Assembly: GCF_035989885.1 (NCBI RefSeq)
Contig: NZ_CP108518.1
Location: forward strand, 1,550,001 to 1,614,000
Reading direction: 5' to 3'
Length of the DNA: 64,000 bases
Origin: Streptomyces sp. NBC_01232
GTDB taxonomy: Bacteria; Actinomycetota; Actinomycetes; Streptomycetales; Streptomycetaceae
Shown here one piece after another: positions 17,556-25,688 of the stretch. The notes beneath the pieces were generated by a model, which was not told the DNA's origin, made no database searches, and saw nothing but the letters and a program-made list of their open reading frames with translations. A program made the position numbers and the translations under genes. Position 1 is the stretch's first letter. Every line of letters starts with the position of its first letter.

Positions 17556-17589
17556 GCAGGCCGCTCGGGAACGTTCCCGGGCGGCCTGC
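17556..17589 (+). terminator. near-perfect hairpin terminator after uppP
   Basis: GCAGGCCGC (17556-17564) pairs with GCGGCCTGC (17581-17589), and the interior CGGGAACGTTCCCG is itself palindromic, with one T-G wobble between the two parts. It starts 32 bp after the uppP stop and is followed by a short T-containing stretch. Confidence 0.75.
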
Positions 17590-17638
17590 GCGTCGTTGTC
17601 CCTGAAGAGAGCGGAAGGCAAGAAGCAGGGGGTGTCCC

Positions 17639-17815
17639 ATGGGTCGAGTGGTGCTGGAGCGGTTTCCCGCCGGAAGTCCGAGGGGAAGCTGGCCCGCCGA
17701 GGAGTATGCGGCGCAGCGGATGCGCGAGGGCGTGCCGGCCGAGGTGGTCATGGATATGGACAGTGACGCGTTCCTCGTCGTGGTCCGGCAGCGGGAGTCC
17801 CGTTCCGGTCACTGA
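17639..17815 (+). CDS. 58-residue conserved-type hypothetical protein
   Basis: An ATG at 17639 with AGGGGG 9 bp upstream opens a 58-codon frame ending in TGA 17813-17815. The product begins MGRVVLERFPAGSPRG and ends in VVVRQRESRSGH. It reads like a small soluble alpha/beta protein (SWPAEEYAAQRMREGVPAEVVMDM, then a beta strand FLVVV). Good codon usage, a strong ribosome site and an isolated position between a terminator and the next gene favour a real gene. The function is unknown. Confidence 0.65.
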   Translation: MGRVVLERFPAGSPRGSWPAEEYAAQRMREGVPAEVVMDMDSDAFLVVVRQRESRSGH

Positions 17816-17884
17816 CCGGCCGCGGGAAGATCCGGTGGGCGCACGGCCCTTGGCCTCGCGTCCGCGCAGCCCCACACTGACCCG

Positions 17885-18352
17885 ATGACTCAGCGTGTGG
17901 ATCTCGCGACGGTAATGGACCGGCTGGCGATCGACGAGGTGGTCTCGGGCTATGCGGTGGCTGTCGACGACGGTGACTGGGCCGCCTACCGGGCCCTGTT
18001 CACCGCCGGCGGGAGGGCCGACTACAGCTCGGCGGGCGGGATCGAGGGGTCGGTCGCGGAGGTCGCGGACTGGCTGGCGCAGACCATGACGCTCTTCCCG
18101 GTGCGCCAGCACCTGATCGTCAACCGGCTGATCCGCCTCGAGGACCTGGGCGGGTCGCCCGGCGACAGCGCCGAGGTGGGGGCGGACTTCCTCAATCCGA
18201 TGCGGCTGGCGGGTCCGGACTCCGACGCCGCGCTCACCTCGCCCAACTTCGTCGCCGCCGGGCGCTACACCTTCGCACTGGCGCGCACCCGCGACGGCTG
18301 GCGGCTCACGCGCGTCACCGTGCACGAGAAGTGGCGGCACATCTCGGTGTGA
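17885..18352 (+). CDS. SnoaL-like / NTF2-fold protein
   Basis: The 155-residue protein fits the SnoaL_4 type of the NTF2-like cone fold. An N-terminal helix (AIDEVVSGYAVAVDDGDWAAYRALFT) is followed by a beta sheet containing HLIVNRLIRLED and AAGRYTFALARTRDGWRLTRV. Members include dehydratases, cyclases and many orphan ligand-binding proteins, so no reaction can be assigned. The ATG at 17885 lies in an otherwise empty gap, and a strong hairpin follows the stop within 6 bp. Confidence 0.82.
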   Translation: MTQRVDLATVMDRLAIDEVVSGYAVAVDDGDWAAYRALFTAGGRADYSSAGGIEGSVAEVADWLAQTMTLFPVRQHLIVNRLIRLEDLGGSPGDSAEVGADFLNPMRLAGPDSDAALTSPNFVAAGRYTFALARTRDGWRLTRVTVHEKWRHISV

Positions 18353-18357
18353 TCCGG

Positions 18358-18413
18358 GCGGGCCCGGTCCGGCCCGGGACGGGCCCGGCCGCTCTCGTCC
18401 CGGACGGGCCCGC
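18358..18413 (+). terminator. double-stem terminator after the SnoaL-like gene
   Basis: GCGGGCCCG (18358-18366) pairs with CGGGCCCGC (18405-18413), and an inner CCGGGACG/CGTCCCGG pair forms a second 8-bp stem. It begins 6 bp after the stop codon at 18352. Confidence 0.7.
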
Positions 18414-18491
18414 CCCCGGCCGTGACCGGATCGGACCCGCCCGGCTCGGCCCGGACGTCCTGCACTGCCACACTGGAAGCGGAGGCGCGCC

Positions 18492-20060
18492 ATGATCACG
18501 ATGCCCAAGGGGTGGTGGTCCCCTCGATGGCGCGCGCCCGCCGCGCTCGCCGCCGGGGCACTGCCCGCCCTCGCCTTCCCCGCCCCCGCCCTCTGGTGGT
18601 TCGCCTACGTCGCCCTCGTGCCCTGGATGCTGCTGCTGCGGTCTGCCCCCACCGGACGGCGGGCGGCCCTGGAGGGCTGGCTGGGCGGCGCCGGGTTCAT
18701 CCTGGCCGTCCACCACTGGCTGCTGCCCAGCCTGCACGTGTTCCTGCTCCCGGTGGCCGCGCTGCTCGGGCTGCTCTGGATCCCCTGGGCACTCCTGGTG
18801 CGGGAGCTCCTCGGCGGGGTCCCGGCCGCGGGCCGGGCCTGGTGCGCGCTCGTCCTCGTGCCTGCGGGGTGGCTGCTGTCGGAGCTGGTCCGGTCCTGGC
18901 AGGGGCTGGGCGGGCCGTGGGGCCTGCTGGGGGCGAGCCAGTGGCAGGTGACGCCCGCGCTGCGGCTGGCCTCGGTGGGCGGGGTATGGCTGGTCAGCCT
19001 GCTGGTGGTGGCGGTGAACTGTGCGCTGGTGCTGCTGATCGCGGTGCCGGGAGCGCGGATCCCGGCGGTGGCGGGGGTGACCGGCTGCGTGGTGCTGACG
19101 GGGGTGGTGTGGGTCTGGGCGGCGCGGCCCGCGGAGACGGGCACGCTGCGCGTGGCGGTCGTACAGCCGGGACCGGTGCCGGACGGCCCGGACAGTGCGG
19201 AGCGGCGGTTCGATCTCGGTGAGCGGCTGACCCGGCCGCTGGCCGGGCAGCGGGTCGACCTGGTGGTGTGGGGCGAGAGCAGCGTCGGCGCGGACCTGAC
19301 GGCCCGCCCGGACCTGGCCCGGCGGCTGGCCGCGCTGTCGGCGGAGGTGGGGGCTCCGCTGCTGGTGAACGTGGACGCGCGGCGGGCGGACCGCCCCGGG
19401 ATCCAGAAGAGCGCGGTGCTCGTGGGACCTCAGGGGCTCACCGGCGACCGGTACGACAAGATGCGGCTCGTCCCCTTCGGCGAGTACGTGCCGGCCCGTG
19501 CGCTGTTCGGCTGGGCCACCTCGGTCGGCCGGGCGGCGGGCGAGGACCGCGTGCGCGGCGACACCCCGGTGGTCATGGACCTGCCCGGGCGGGCGGACGG
19601 GCCCGCCGGCGTCCGCGTCGGCCCACTGGTCTGCTTCGAGTCGGCCTTCCCCGACATGAGCCGGCGCCTGACCCGCGACGGGGCCTCCCTGCTCGTCGCC
19701 CAGTCGGCGACCTCCTCGTTCCAGGAGAGCTGGGCCCCGGCCCAGCACGCCTCCCTCGCCGCGCTGCGGGCCGCCGAGAACGGCCGGCCGATGGTGCACG
19801 CCACCCTGACGGGCATCAGTGTGGTGAACGGCCCGTCCGGCGCGCGGATCGGCGCCGCCCTGCCCACCTCCGCGAGCACGGCGGCGGTGTACGAGGTCCC
19901 GCTCGCCCGGGGCACGACCCCCTATGTCCGCTTCGGTGACTGGCCGGTGGCCGCCTCCCTCGCCGCCCTCGCGGTGTACTGCGCGGTGGCGGGCGGCCGG
20001 TCGCTCAGGAGGCCTGCTCCAGAGCCGAGCCCACCACCTTCTCGCACAGCTCGTGGGTGA
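18492..20060 (+). CDS. lnt: apolipoprotein N-acyltransferase
   Basis: The 522-residue enzyme transfers an acyl chain from phospholipid to the N-terminal cysteine of lipoproteins. Six to seven hydrophobic helices (residues 15-220) precede the nitrilase-like domain. The catalytic triad is visible as E262 in VWGESS, K323 in YDKMRLVPFGEYVP and C381 in VCFESAFPD. A final helix (about 480-500) ends the core, followed by a proline-rich tail that overlaps the convergent oxidoreductase gene by 56 bp. GGAGGCGCGCC precedes the ATG. Streptomyces commonly carries more than one lnt. Confidence 0.93.
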   Translation: MITMPKGWWSPRWRAPAALAAGALPALAFPAPALWWFAYVALVPWMLLLRSAPTGRRAALEGWLGGAGFILAVHHWLLPSLHVFLLPVAALLGLLWIPWALLVRELLGGVPAAGRAWCALVLVPAGWLLSELVRSWQGLGGPWGLLGASQWQVTPALRLASVGGVWLVSLLVVAVNCALVLLIAVPGARIPAVAGVTGCVVLTGVVWVWAARPAETGTLRVAVVQPGPVPDGPDSAERRFDLGERLTRPLAGQRVDLVVWGESSVGADLTARPDLARRLAALSAEVGAPLLVNVDARRADRPGIQKSAVLVGPQGLTGDRYDKMRLVPFGEYVPARALFGWATSVGRAAGEDRVRGDTPVVMDLPGRADGPAGVRVGPLVCFESAFPDMSRRLTRDGASLLVAQSATSSFQESWAPAQHASLAALRAAENGRPMVHATLTGISVVNGPSGARIGAALPTSASTAAVYEVPLARGTTPYVRFGDWPVAASLAALAVYCAVAGGRSLRRPAPEPSPPPSRTARG

Positions 20061-20910
20061 GCAGCGCGTCGCGGGCGCTGAGCGTGGTGCCCGCCGCGAC
20101 GGCGTCCAGGAAGTGGTCGACGATCTGCTCGATGCCGCGCTGGCGGGCGACCGGGACCCAGTCCCCGCGGCGCCGCACGGTCGGCTGGCCCTTGTGGTCG
20201 ATGACCTCGGCGAGGTTGACGACCTGCCGCTTGGTGTCGCGGCCGGAGACCTCCAGGATCTCCTCGGTGGAGCCTGACAGGCGGTTCATGATGCCGAGGG
20301 CGGTGAAGCCCGCACCGGACAGCTGGAGCACCACCTGGTGCATCAGCCCCTCGCGCACCACCGCCCGGACGTCGAAGTGGTCGGCCTCGCCGGGAAGCAG
20401 GAACCGCAGGGTGTCGACGACGTGGATGAAGTCGTCCAGGACCAGGGTCCGCGGGTCCTCGGGCAGCCCGACCCGGTTCTTCTGCATGACGATCAGCTCG
20501 CGGGCGTGGTCGGCGCACTGCGCGTAGCCGGGCGCGAAGCGGCGGTTGAAGCCGACGGCGAGGCCGACCCCGAGCTCCTCGGCCCTTTCCACCAACTGCC
20601 GCGACTGCGCGATCCCGTAGGCGAGCGGCTTGTCCACGTACGTCGGCACGCCGGCCTCCAGAAGCCGTGTGACGATCTCGGGGTGAGCCACGGTCGCGGC
20701 GTGCACGAAGGCCGCGTCGAGCCCCTCGGCGAGCAGGGCGTCGAGATCGGTGTGCCGGCGGGCGGCCGGGACGTGGTGGGTCGCGCCGACCCGCTCCAGG
20801 GTGTCGGGGTTACGGGTCTGCAGGTGCAGCTCGATGCCCGGGCGGGTGGTGAGGACGGGCAGGTACGCCTTCTGCGCGATGTCGCCGAGTCCGATGCAGC
20901 CGACCTTCAC
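20005..20910 (-). CDS. Gfo/Idh/MocA-family oxidoreductase
   Basis: The 301-residue NAD(P)-dependent dehydrogenase has an N-terminal Rossmann domain (VKVGCIGLGDIAQKAYLPVL) and the family lysine in YVDKPLAYGIAQS, followed by the alpha/beta substrate domain. It probably oxidises or reduces a sugar or inositol-like polyol; the substrate is not evident. The GTG at 20910 is preceded by CTGGAGG with 6-bp spacing, which makes the longer frame starting at 21015 unlikely. It converges on lnt and overlaps its end. Confidence 0.87.
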   Translation of the reverse strand: MKVGCIGLGDIAQKAYLPVLTTRPGIELHLQTRNPDTLERVGATHHVPAARRHTDLDALLAEGLDAAFVHAATVAHPEIVTRLLEAGVPTYVDKPLAYGIAQSRQLVERAEELGVGLAVGFNRRFAPGYAQCADHARELIVMQKNRVGLPEDPRTLVLDDFIHVVDTLRFLLPGEADHFDVRAVVREGLMHQVVLQLSGAGFTALGIMNRLSGSTEEILEVSGRDTKRQVVNLAEVIDHKGQPTVRRRGDWVPVARQRGIEQIVDHFLDAVAAGTTLSARDALLTHELCEKVVGSALEQAS

Positions 20911-20993
20911 CGGGCGCCTCCAGGTTCGTTCCTTGTGGGATTCCCGCAGCTTAATCCCTGGTGGCGGGGGCCTCGTTCGCCGAGGATGAGCCC

Positions 20994-21518
20994 ATGACCA
21001 CCAGTTCTGGATCACATCGCAACGAACCCGCCACCACCGCCGACGAACGGGAGATGCTGGACGGCTGGCTCGACTACCACCGCGCCACCCTCGTATGGAA
21101 GTGCGAGGGGCTCCAGGACGAACAGCTGCGCCGCACCCCGCTCGCGCCCTCCGAGTTGAGCCTCCTCGGCCTCGTACGGCACATGGCGGAGGTGGAGCGC
21201 TACTGGTTCAGGGAGATCATCCTGGGCGAGGACCTCCCCGAGCTGTACTGCACGGGCGACGACCCGGACGGCGATTTCCACTTCACCGAGAAGGCCACCT
21301 GGGCCGAGGCCGAGCAGGTCTGGCAGACCGAGGTCGAACTGGCGCGCCAGGCCGTCGCGGGCCGTTCGCTGGACCTGGTGTCCGAGGCGGGAAGCCACCA
21401 CCGCGGCGAGGTGTTCAGCCTGCGCTGGGTGTACACCCACATGATCGAGGAGTACGCGCGTCACAACGGTCACGCCGACCTGGTGCGCGAGCAGATAGAC
21501 GGTGCCACCGGCGACTAG
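20994..21518 (+). CDS. DinB/DUF664-family protein
   Basis: The 174-residue four-helix-bundle protein resembles DUF664/DinB members. The conserved parts are ELSLLGLVRHMAEVERYWFRE (about residue 52; first metal histidine) and WVYTHMIEEYARHNGHADLVRE near 145 (two further histidines). The three-histidine metal site of this superfamily is thus preserved, compatible with thiol-dependent metal-binding transferases. The ATG at 20994 follows CGAGGATGAGCCC. Its stop codon TAG lies inside the left terminal repeat of the adjacent MITE-like element, so the C-terminus may have been altered by insertion. Confidence 0.8.
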   Translation: MTTSSGSHRNEPATTADEREMLDGWLDYHRATLVWKCEGLQDEQLRRTPLAPSELSLLGLVRHMAEVERYWFREIILGEDLPELYCTGDDPDGDFHFTEKATWAEAEQVWQTEVELARQAVAGRSLDLVSEAGSHHRGEVFSLRWVYTHMIEEYARHNGHADLVREQIDGATGD

Positions 21519-21709
21519 GTCGTCTCTTTTGGATCTTGTCGGTCGGCCCGCGTCGTCCGGTGCCGTGCATCGCAAGGCGGAGGAGCGCCGTTGTACTGGA
21601 CGTACTGCGGTGCTCCGACAACGCGGCGAGGTGCGGTGCCGGGCGACGCGGGCCTGGGGGCACCTCCCAGCGGTAGCTGGGGGAGCAAGATCCGAAAGAG
21701 ACGACCTAG
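21515..21709. mobile_element. MITE-like element with 24-bp terminal inverted repeats
   Basis: The two ends, 21515-21538 and 21686-21709, are inverse complements over 24 bp with one mismatch; both begin or end with CTAG and contain GGTCGTCTCTTT / AAAGAGACGACC. The interior (about 147 bp) has no gene and contains smaller hairpins such as GTTGT...ACAAC around 21590-21623. Short length, terminal repeats and absence of a transposase fit a non-autonomous element mobilised in trans. I recall similar intergenic repeats in other Streptomyces genomes but did not check. Confidence 0.65.
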
Positions 21710-21770
21710 TGCTGTGGCCGGAAAGGTGTGCCGGGCGCCGCGACCCGGTGGACCTTTCCGGTCACAGCAC
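21709..21770. repeat. 62-bp hairpin element with 19-bp arms abutting the MITE
   Basis: GTGCTGTG-g-CCGGAAAGGT at 21709-21727 is inverted as ACCTTTCCGG-t-CACAGCAC at 21752-21770, with one unpaired position per arm. The 24-base loop has a further CCGGG/CCCGG pair. The first base is shared with the CTAG end of the neighbouring MITE-like element. It may be a second palindromic insertion or an operator for the lipoprotein gene downstream. Confidence 0.6.
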
Positions 21771-21885
21771 CAGGTCGTGGACCGGTCCCGAGGGGACGAT
21801 CCGGCGGGTGTGGCCGTCACCCGTGCGGGGTGAATATCCGCTCCGGGTTTTCGCAACGGGGTCCTCGCACAGCAGAGTTGCGCGA

Positions 21886-22425
21886 GTGCATCCAACCCGA
21901 ACCACGACAACGCTGCTGCTCGGAGTCGTCTGCGCCGTCTCGGCGGTCTCCGGCTGTGTGAATGTGAGCCCCGGACCCGCGCGGCCGGCGGGGACCCCCG
22001 CCGCCGGGGTACCACCCCGCCACGAGCCGCGCGGTGGGCCGGGGGCCGCCCCCGTGGTCGTACGGGCGCCCGCCCTGGAGGCGCTGGAGGCGGTGGAGAC
22101 CGCCCCGGAGCGGCCTGCGGCCCCGTCGGCCCCCGCACCCGCCCAGCGGTCCGCACAGCGCCCCACAGCGGGCGGCGCGGGCGGGCTCGCGCAGGAGGCG
22201 CCGCCGGTCCCGGACATCCCGGAGCCGCGGCGGGCCGCTGAGCGCGCGTCCGGGCGGCCGGACGGCCGTCCGCAGCGCGCCCGTCCCGATGCCGAGGTGG
22301 AGCGTGAGCTGGTGCGCAAGCTGCCGGTGCGGCCGGCCGACGTGTGCGCGCTGGGCCGCCGGCACGGCCGCTGGCACCCCGACAGCCCGGAGGCCCGGAT
22401 CTGCGCGGGCGTGCACGCGGACTGA
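21886..22425 (+). CDS. proline-rich putative lipoprotein
   Basis: The 179-residue product starts with a signal peptide (hydrophobic TTLLLGVVCAVSAVSGC), whose VSGC forms a plausible lipobox. A long low-complexity Pro/Ala/Arg linker follows, then a conserved-looking C-terminal module of about 40 residues (VERELVRKLPVRPADVCALG, then HGRWHPDSPEARICAG) with two cysteines. It should be anchored outside the membrane; the role is unknown. The GTG at 21886 has a weak ribosome site and GTG/TTG alternatives exist nearby. The promoter region upstream is occupied by the MITE-like and hairpin elements. Confidence 0.65.
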   Translation: MHPTRTTTTLLLGVVCAVSAVSGCVNVSPGPARPAGTPAAGVPPRHEPRGGPGAAPVVVRAPALEALEAVETAPERPAAPSAPAPAQRSAQRPTAGGAGGLAQEAPPVPDIPEPRRAAERASGRPDGRPQRARPDAEVERELVRKLPVRPADVCALGRRHGRWHPDSPEARICAGVHAD

Positions 22426-22470
22426 CCGCCCGGCGGCGGCGCGGGCCCGGTGCGGTCCGGGGACGACGGT

Positions 22471-23064
22471 CTACGGAGACTGCTCGGGGAACGGCCGGGG
22501 TCCGGCTCCGGATCCCGGTTCCGCGGCCAGGCGCCGCTCCAGCCGTGCGATGGCCGCCCGTACGCCGTTCCCGTACCCGTCGTCGGACAGGTCGCCGGTG
22601 GCCGCGCGGGCCCGCGCCAGGTGGACCCGGGCCGCCTCGGGCCGCTGCAGTTTCACGTAGTCGGCGGCCAGGCTCAGGTGCAGGGACGGGTAGAACGCGC
22701 GCATCGCCGGATGCGGCTCCCGCTGCACGGGCCTGTCGTCGCTGGACCATCCGTCCCCGGGCCGTCCGTCCCCGGGCCGTCCCTCCCCCGGCGGCCCGGT
22801 CCCCGGCCCGTCGGCCGGTACGTCGGCCGCGGCGGTCAGGGCCCGCAGGTCCCAGGCCAGCTCATCGGCCGGGTCGTCCTGGGCGTCGGCCATGTAGTGG
22901 GCCAGGGTGCACCTGTGGAGGGAGTCCCCCTCCTCGCCGATCTCGGACCAGATCTGGCCGAGCCGGTTGCGGGCCTCCTCGCGGTCCCCGGCGTGCAGAA
23001 GGATGACCGCCTGGCCGATCCTGGTCATGACGGCGTCTTCCGACGCCTCCTGCTGCTCCGTCAC
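22471..23064 (-). CDS. TPR-like helical hypothetical protein
   Basis: The 197-residue soluble protein is helical, with tetratricopeptide-like pieces (AVILLHAGDREEARNRLGQIWSEIG and LHLSLAADYVKLQRPEAARVHLARARAATG) on either side of a Gly/Pro/Asp-rich linker with GRPGDGRPGDG repeats. The GTG at 23064 is preferred because GGAGG lies five bases upstream; an earlier in-frame ATG at 23112 lacks a ribosome site. Homologues near ung are common in Streptomyces as far as I recall. Function unknown. Confidence 0.7.
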   Translation of the reverse strand: MTEQQEASEDAVMTRIGQAVILLHAGDREEARNRLGQIWSEIGEEGDSLHRCTLAHYMADAQDDPADELAWDLRALTAAADVPADGPGTGPPGEGRPGDGRPGDGWSSDDRPVQREPHPAMRAFYPSLHLSLAADYVKLQRPEAARVHLARARAATGDLSDDGYGNGVRAAIARLERRLAAEPGSGAGPRPFPEQSP

Positions 23065-23159
23065 GACGGCCTCCGGCTTGCTCTGCCAGACCTGCTCCGG
23101 TCTGATCATCAAGAAGCTAGCCGGAGGTACCGGCGATGGCGCCCAGGCGCGGTGGGAGG

Positions 23160-23837
23160 TCAGCCGAGGTCGGGAATCCGCCAGTCGATCGGCTCATGGC
23201 CCTGGGCGGCGATGGCCTCGTCGATCTGCGTGAAGGGCCGGGACCCGAAGAACTTCTTGGCCGACAGCGGGGAGGGGTGGGCGCCCTTGACGACCACGTG
23301 CCGCTCCTCGTCGATCAGCGGGAGCTTCTTCTGGGCGTACGCGCCCCACAGGACGAAGACGGCCGGGTCGGGCCGCTCGGACACCGCGCGGATCACGGCG
23401 TCGGTGAACTTCTCCCAGCCCTTGCCCTTGTGCGAATTGGGCTCGGCCTCCCGGACCGTGAGCACCGCGTTGAGCAGCAGGACTCCCTGCTCGGCCCACG
23501 GCATCAGGTATCCGTTGTCCGGGACCGGCAGACCGAGCTCCTCCTTCATCTCCTTGTAGATGTTGCGCAGCGAGGGCGGGGTCTTGACCCCGGGCTGCAC
23601 GGAGAAGCACAGGCCGTGGCCCTGGCCGGCGCCGTGGTACGGGTCCTGGCCGAGGACGAGCACCTTCACCCGGTCGAAGGGAGTGGCCTCCAGGGCCGCG
23701 AACACCTGCTCGCGGGGCGGGTAGACCGGCCCGTTCGCCCGTTCCTTCTCGACGAACTCGGTGAGCTCTTTGAAGTAGGGCTGGTCCAGCTCTCCGCCGA
23801 GGACGGGGAGCCAGGACTCGGGCAGCATCTGGGTCAC
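23160..23837 (-). CDS. ung: uracil-DNA glycosylase
   Basis: The 225-residue family-1 enzyme removes uracil from DNA in base-excision repair. The water-activating loop GQDPYHG gives catalytic D65, followed by GLCFSVQPGVKTPPSL and LLNAVLTVREAEPNSHKGKGWE. The leucine-intercalation loop HPSPLSAKKFFGSRPF carries the second catalytic histidine. The GTG at 23837 has GGAGG eight bases upstream, which supports it over the longer frame. Two tandem copies of a 12-bp sequence lie just upstream. Confidence 0.95.
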   Translation of the reverse strand: MTQMLPESWLPVLGGELDQPYFKELTEFVEKERANGPVYPPREQVFAALEATPFDRVKVLVLGQDPYHGAGQGHGLCFSVQPGVKTPPSLRNIYKEMKEELGLPVPDNGYLMPWAEQGVLLLNAVLTVREAEPNSHKGKGWEKFTDAVIRAVSERPDPAVFVLWGAYAQKKLPLIDEERHVVVKGAHPSPLSAKKFFGSRPFTQIDEAIAAQGHEPIDWRIPDLG

Positions 23838-23861
23838 GGCGACAACCTCCGGTACAAGTTG

Positions 23862-23885
23862 GTGCAACTGCTCGTGCAACTGCTC
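23862..23885. repeat. two tandem copies of GTGCAACTGCTC upstream of ung
   Basis: GTGCAACTGCTC at 23862-23873 is repeated exactly at 23874-23885, 25 bp before the ung start. It could be an operator with two half-sites, or simply a slippage duplication. It does not match the GAAC-N4-GTTC type LexA box. Confidence 0.5.
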
Positions 23886-23952
23886 CAGAACCTACCGGGG
23901 CCCACTGACAATGCGTCGGCCGCCCAGGGCGGCCGACGCACCGGTGCCGGTC

Positions 23953-25536
23953 CTACCAGCTGGTCTTGCGGTAGAACTCCCACATCTGCATGACGGTCTG
24001 CGGGTCCAGCGCACGCTCGGAGCCCGCGATGTCCTCACGTGCCGCGACGTGCAGCTTGCCCTGCCACAGGGGCAGCAGCCGGACGTCGTCGGCGAAGATC
24101 TGCTGCGCCCGCTCGAACTGCTGGACGCCGGCCGAGCGGTCGCTCTCGCGGCGCGATTTGGGCAGCAGCTCGGTCAGGATCTCGTTGGCCTCGTACGCGG
24201 TGCCGACCGCGTTCTCCTTGCCGACGAACGGTGCGATGAAGTTGTCCGGGTCCGGGAAGTCGGGGAACCAGCCACGGCCGAAGATCGGGTACTCGCCGCT
24301 CTTGTAGCCGGTCTGGAAGGTCTTCCAGGGCTGGCTGCGCAGGGTGATCCGGAAGAGGTTGCTCTCGTCCAGCTGCCGCTTGAGCTCGGTGAACTCGTCG
24401 GCGGTGGACGAACCGTACCGGTCGGTGGTGTACCAGAAGGTCAGGTCGACGGGCGTGGTGATCCCGGCGTCCTTGAGGATCTTGCGGGCCTTGGCGACGT
24501 CCGCGGCGCCGTACTTGTCGTAGAAGGGCGTCTTGTGGCCGACGACGCCCTTGGGGACCATCGAGTACAGCGGCTCGGCGGTGCCCTGGTAGACCTTGGA
24601 GACGAGCGCGCCGCGGTCGACGATCTGGGCGATGGCCTGGCGGACCGCGAGCTTGGCGACCGTCTGGTCCTTGGGGTTGAAGACCAGGTAGCGGATCTCG
24701 GCGCCGACGTTCTCGACGACCTGGACGCCCTGGGCCTGGGCCGCGGGGGTCTGGAGGTCCGTGATCTCCGCGGCCGTCAGGCCTCGGTAGGTGGCGTCGA
24801 CCTCCTTGGACTTCAGCGCCGAGACCATCTTCGGGGAGTCCGCGAAGTAGCGGATGGTCACCCCGTTGTTACGCCGGTCGGCGAAGCCGGTGTAGTTCGG
24901 GTTCTTGGTGAGGACCGCCTCGGCGCCCTCCTTGTACGAGTCGAGCACGTACGGGCCCGACCCGGTGATCTTGTCGCCCTCGCGGACCTTGTCGGCCGGG
25001 TAGTCCTTGGGCGCGACGAGGGAGGCCGCGGGCGAGCCGAGGACGTAGGGGAAGGTGGCGTCCGAGGTGTTCAGGTGGAAGACGACCGTCGCCGCGTCCG
25101 GGGTCTCGATCTTGTCGAGGGTGCCGAAGAGGTCCTTCGGGCCGACCTTGGAGCCGATGGTCCTGATCCGGTCGAGGGAGTGCTTGACCGCCTTGGCGTC
25201 GAGCGGCTCGCCGTTGGAGAACTTCAGGCCCTTGCGCAGGGTGCACCGGTAGGCCTGGCTCGCAGCGTCGGTGAATTCGCAGCTCTGGGCCGCGTCCGGC
25301 TGGGGCTTGCTGGAACCCGTCGGGAAGGCCAGCAGGGTCTGGTAGACGTTCCGGTACAGCTCCCAGGAGCCGTCCCACGCAGCCGCGGGATCGAGGGTGC
25401 TCGGTGCGCTCGTGGTACCGACAACGATCCTCTTCTTATCGTCGCCGTCGTCCTCCGACAGCAGGCCGCATCCGGCGAGCAGGGATATGGACGCAAGGGC
25501 CGCAGTGATCTGCAGGCATCTGGTCCGGTTGAACAC
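23953..25536 (-). CDS. peptide-type ABC transporter substrate-binding lipoprotein
   Basis: The 527-residue extracellular protein belongs to the DppA/OppA (SBP_bac_5) family. The signal ends in ISLLAGC, a clear lipobox. The mature part follows the family order: RIVVGTTSAPSTLDPA, LRKGLKFSNGEPLDAKAVKHSLDR, GSGPYVLDSY, YLVFNPKDQ and WFPDFPDPDNFIAPF. It binds oligopeptides or similar ligands for import. No permease or ATPase genes are adjacent, so its partners are elsewhere. GTG 25536 is chosen because GAGGAG lies seven bases upstream; a GTG two codons earlier is too close to it. Confidence 0.9.
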   Translation of the reverse strand: MFNRTRCLQITAALASISLLAGCGLLSEDDGDDKKRIVVGTTSAPSTLDPAAAWDGSWELYRNVYQTLLAFPTGSSKPQPDAAQSCEFTDAASQAYRCTLRKGLKFSNGEPLDAKAVKHSLDRIRTIGSKVGPKDLFGTLDKIETPDAATVVFHLNTSDATFPYVLGSPAASLVAPKDYPADKVREGDKITGSGPYVLDSYKEGAEAVLTKNPNYTGFADRRNNGVTIRYFADSPKMVSALKSKEVDATYRGLTAAEITDLQTPAAQAQGVQVVENVGAEIRYLVFNPKDQTVAKLAVRQAIAQIVDRGALVSKVYQGTAEPLYSMVPKGVVGHKTPFYDKYGAADVAKARKILKDAGITTPVDLTFWYTTDRYGSSTADEFTELKRQLDESNLFRITLRSQPWKTFQTGYKSGEYPIFGRGWFPDFPDPDNFIAPFVGKENAVGTAYEANEILTELLPKSRRESDRSAGVQQFERAQQIFADDVRLLPLWQGKLHVAAREDIAGSERALDPQTVMQMWEFYRKTSW

Positions 25537-25688
25537 GTGCACGCTCCTCGATCAGCCAGGGGTGCGGCAGACCCTACCGCAGTGCCCCACGAATCCAATG
25601 GGTTGGTTTCGTGAGGCACTTGACCGGTTCCGTGCATATTCGGTACGCATTCACCTCCCTTTTGGAGGCAAATTCGTCCGATTATCGG

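Noticed and set aside
20911..21015. Longer start for the Gfo/Idh/MocA oxidoreductase at 21015
   Set aside because: The Rossmann strand begins right after the GTG at 20910, which has its own GGAGG; the extension overlaps the divergent DinB gene.
23862..23885. Tandem repeat before ung considered as a LexA/SOS box
   Set aside because: It is a direct repeat GTGCAACTGCTC and lacks the GAAC-N4-GTTC dyad expected for the actinobacterial LexA site.
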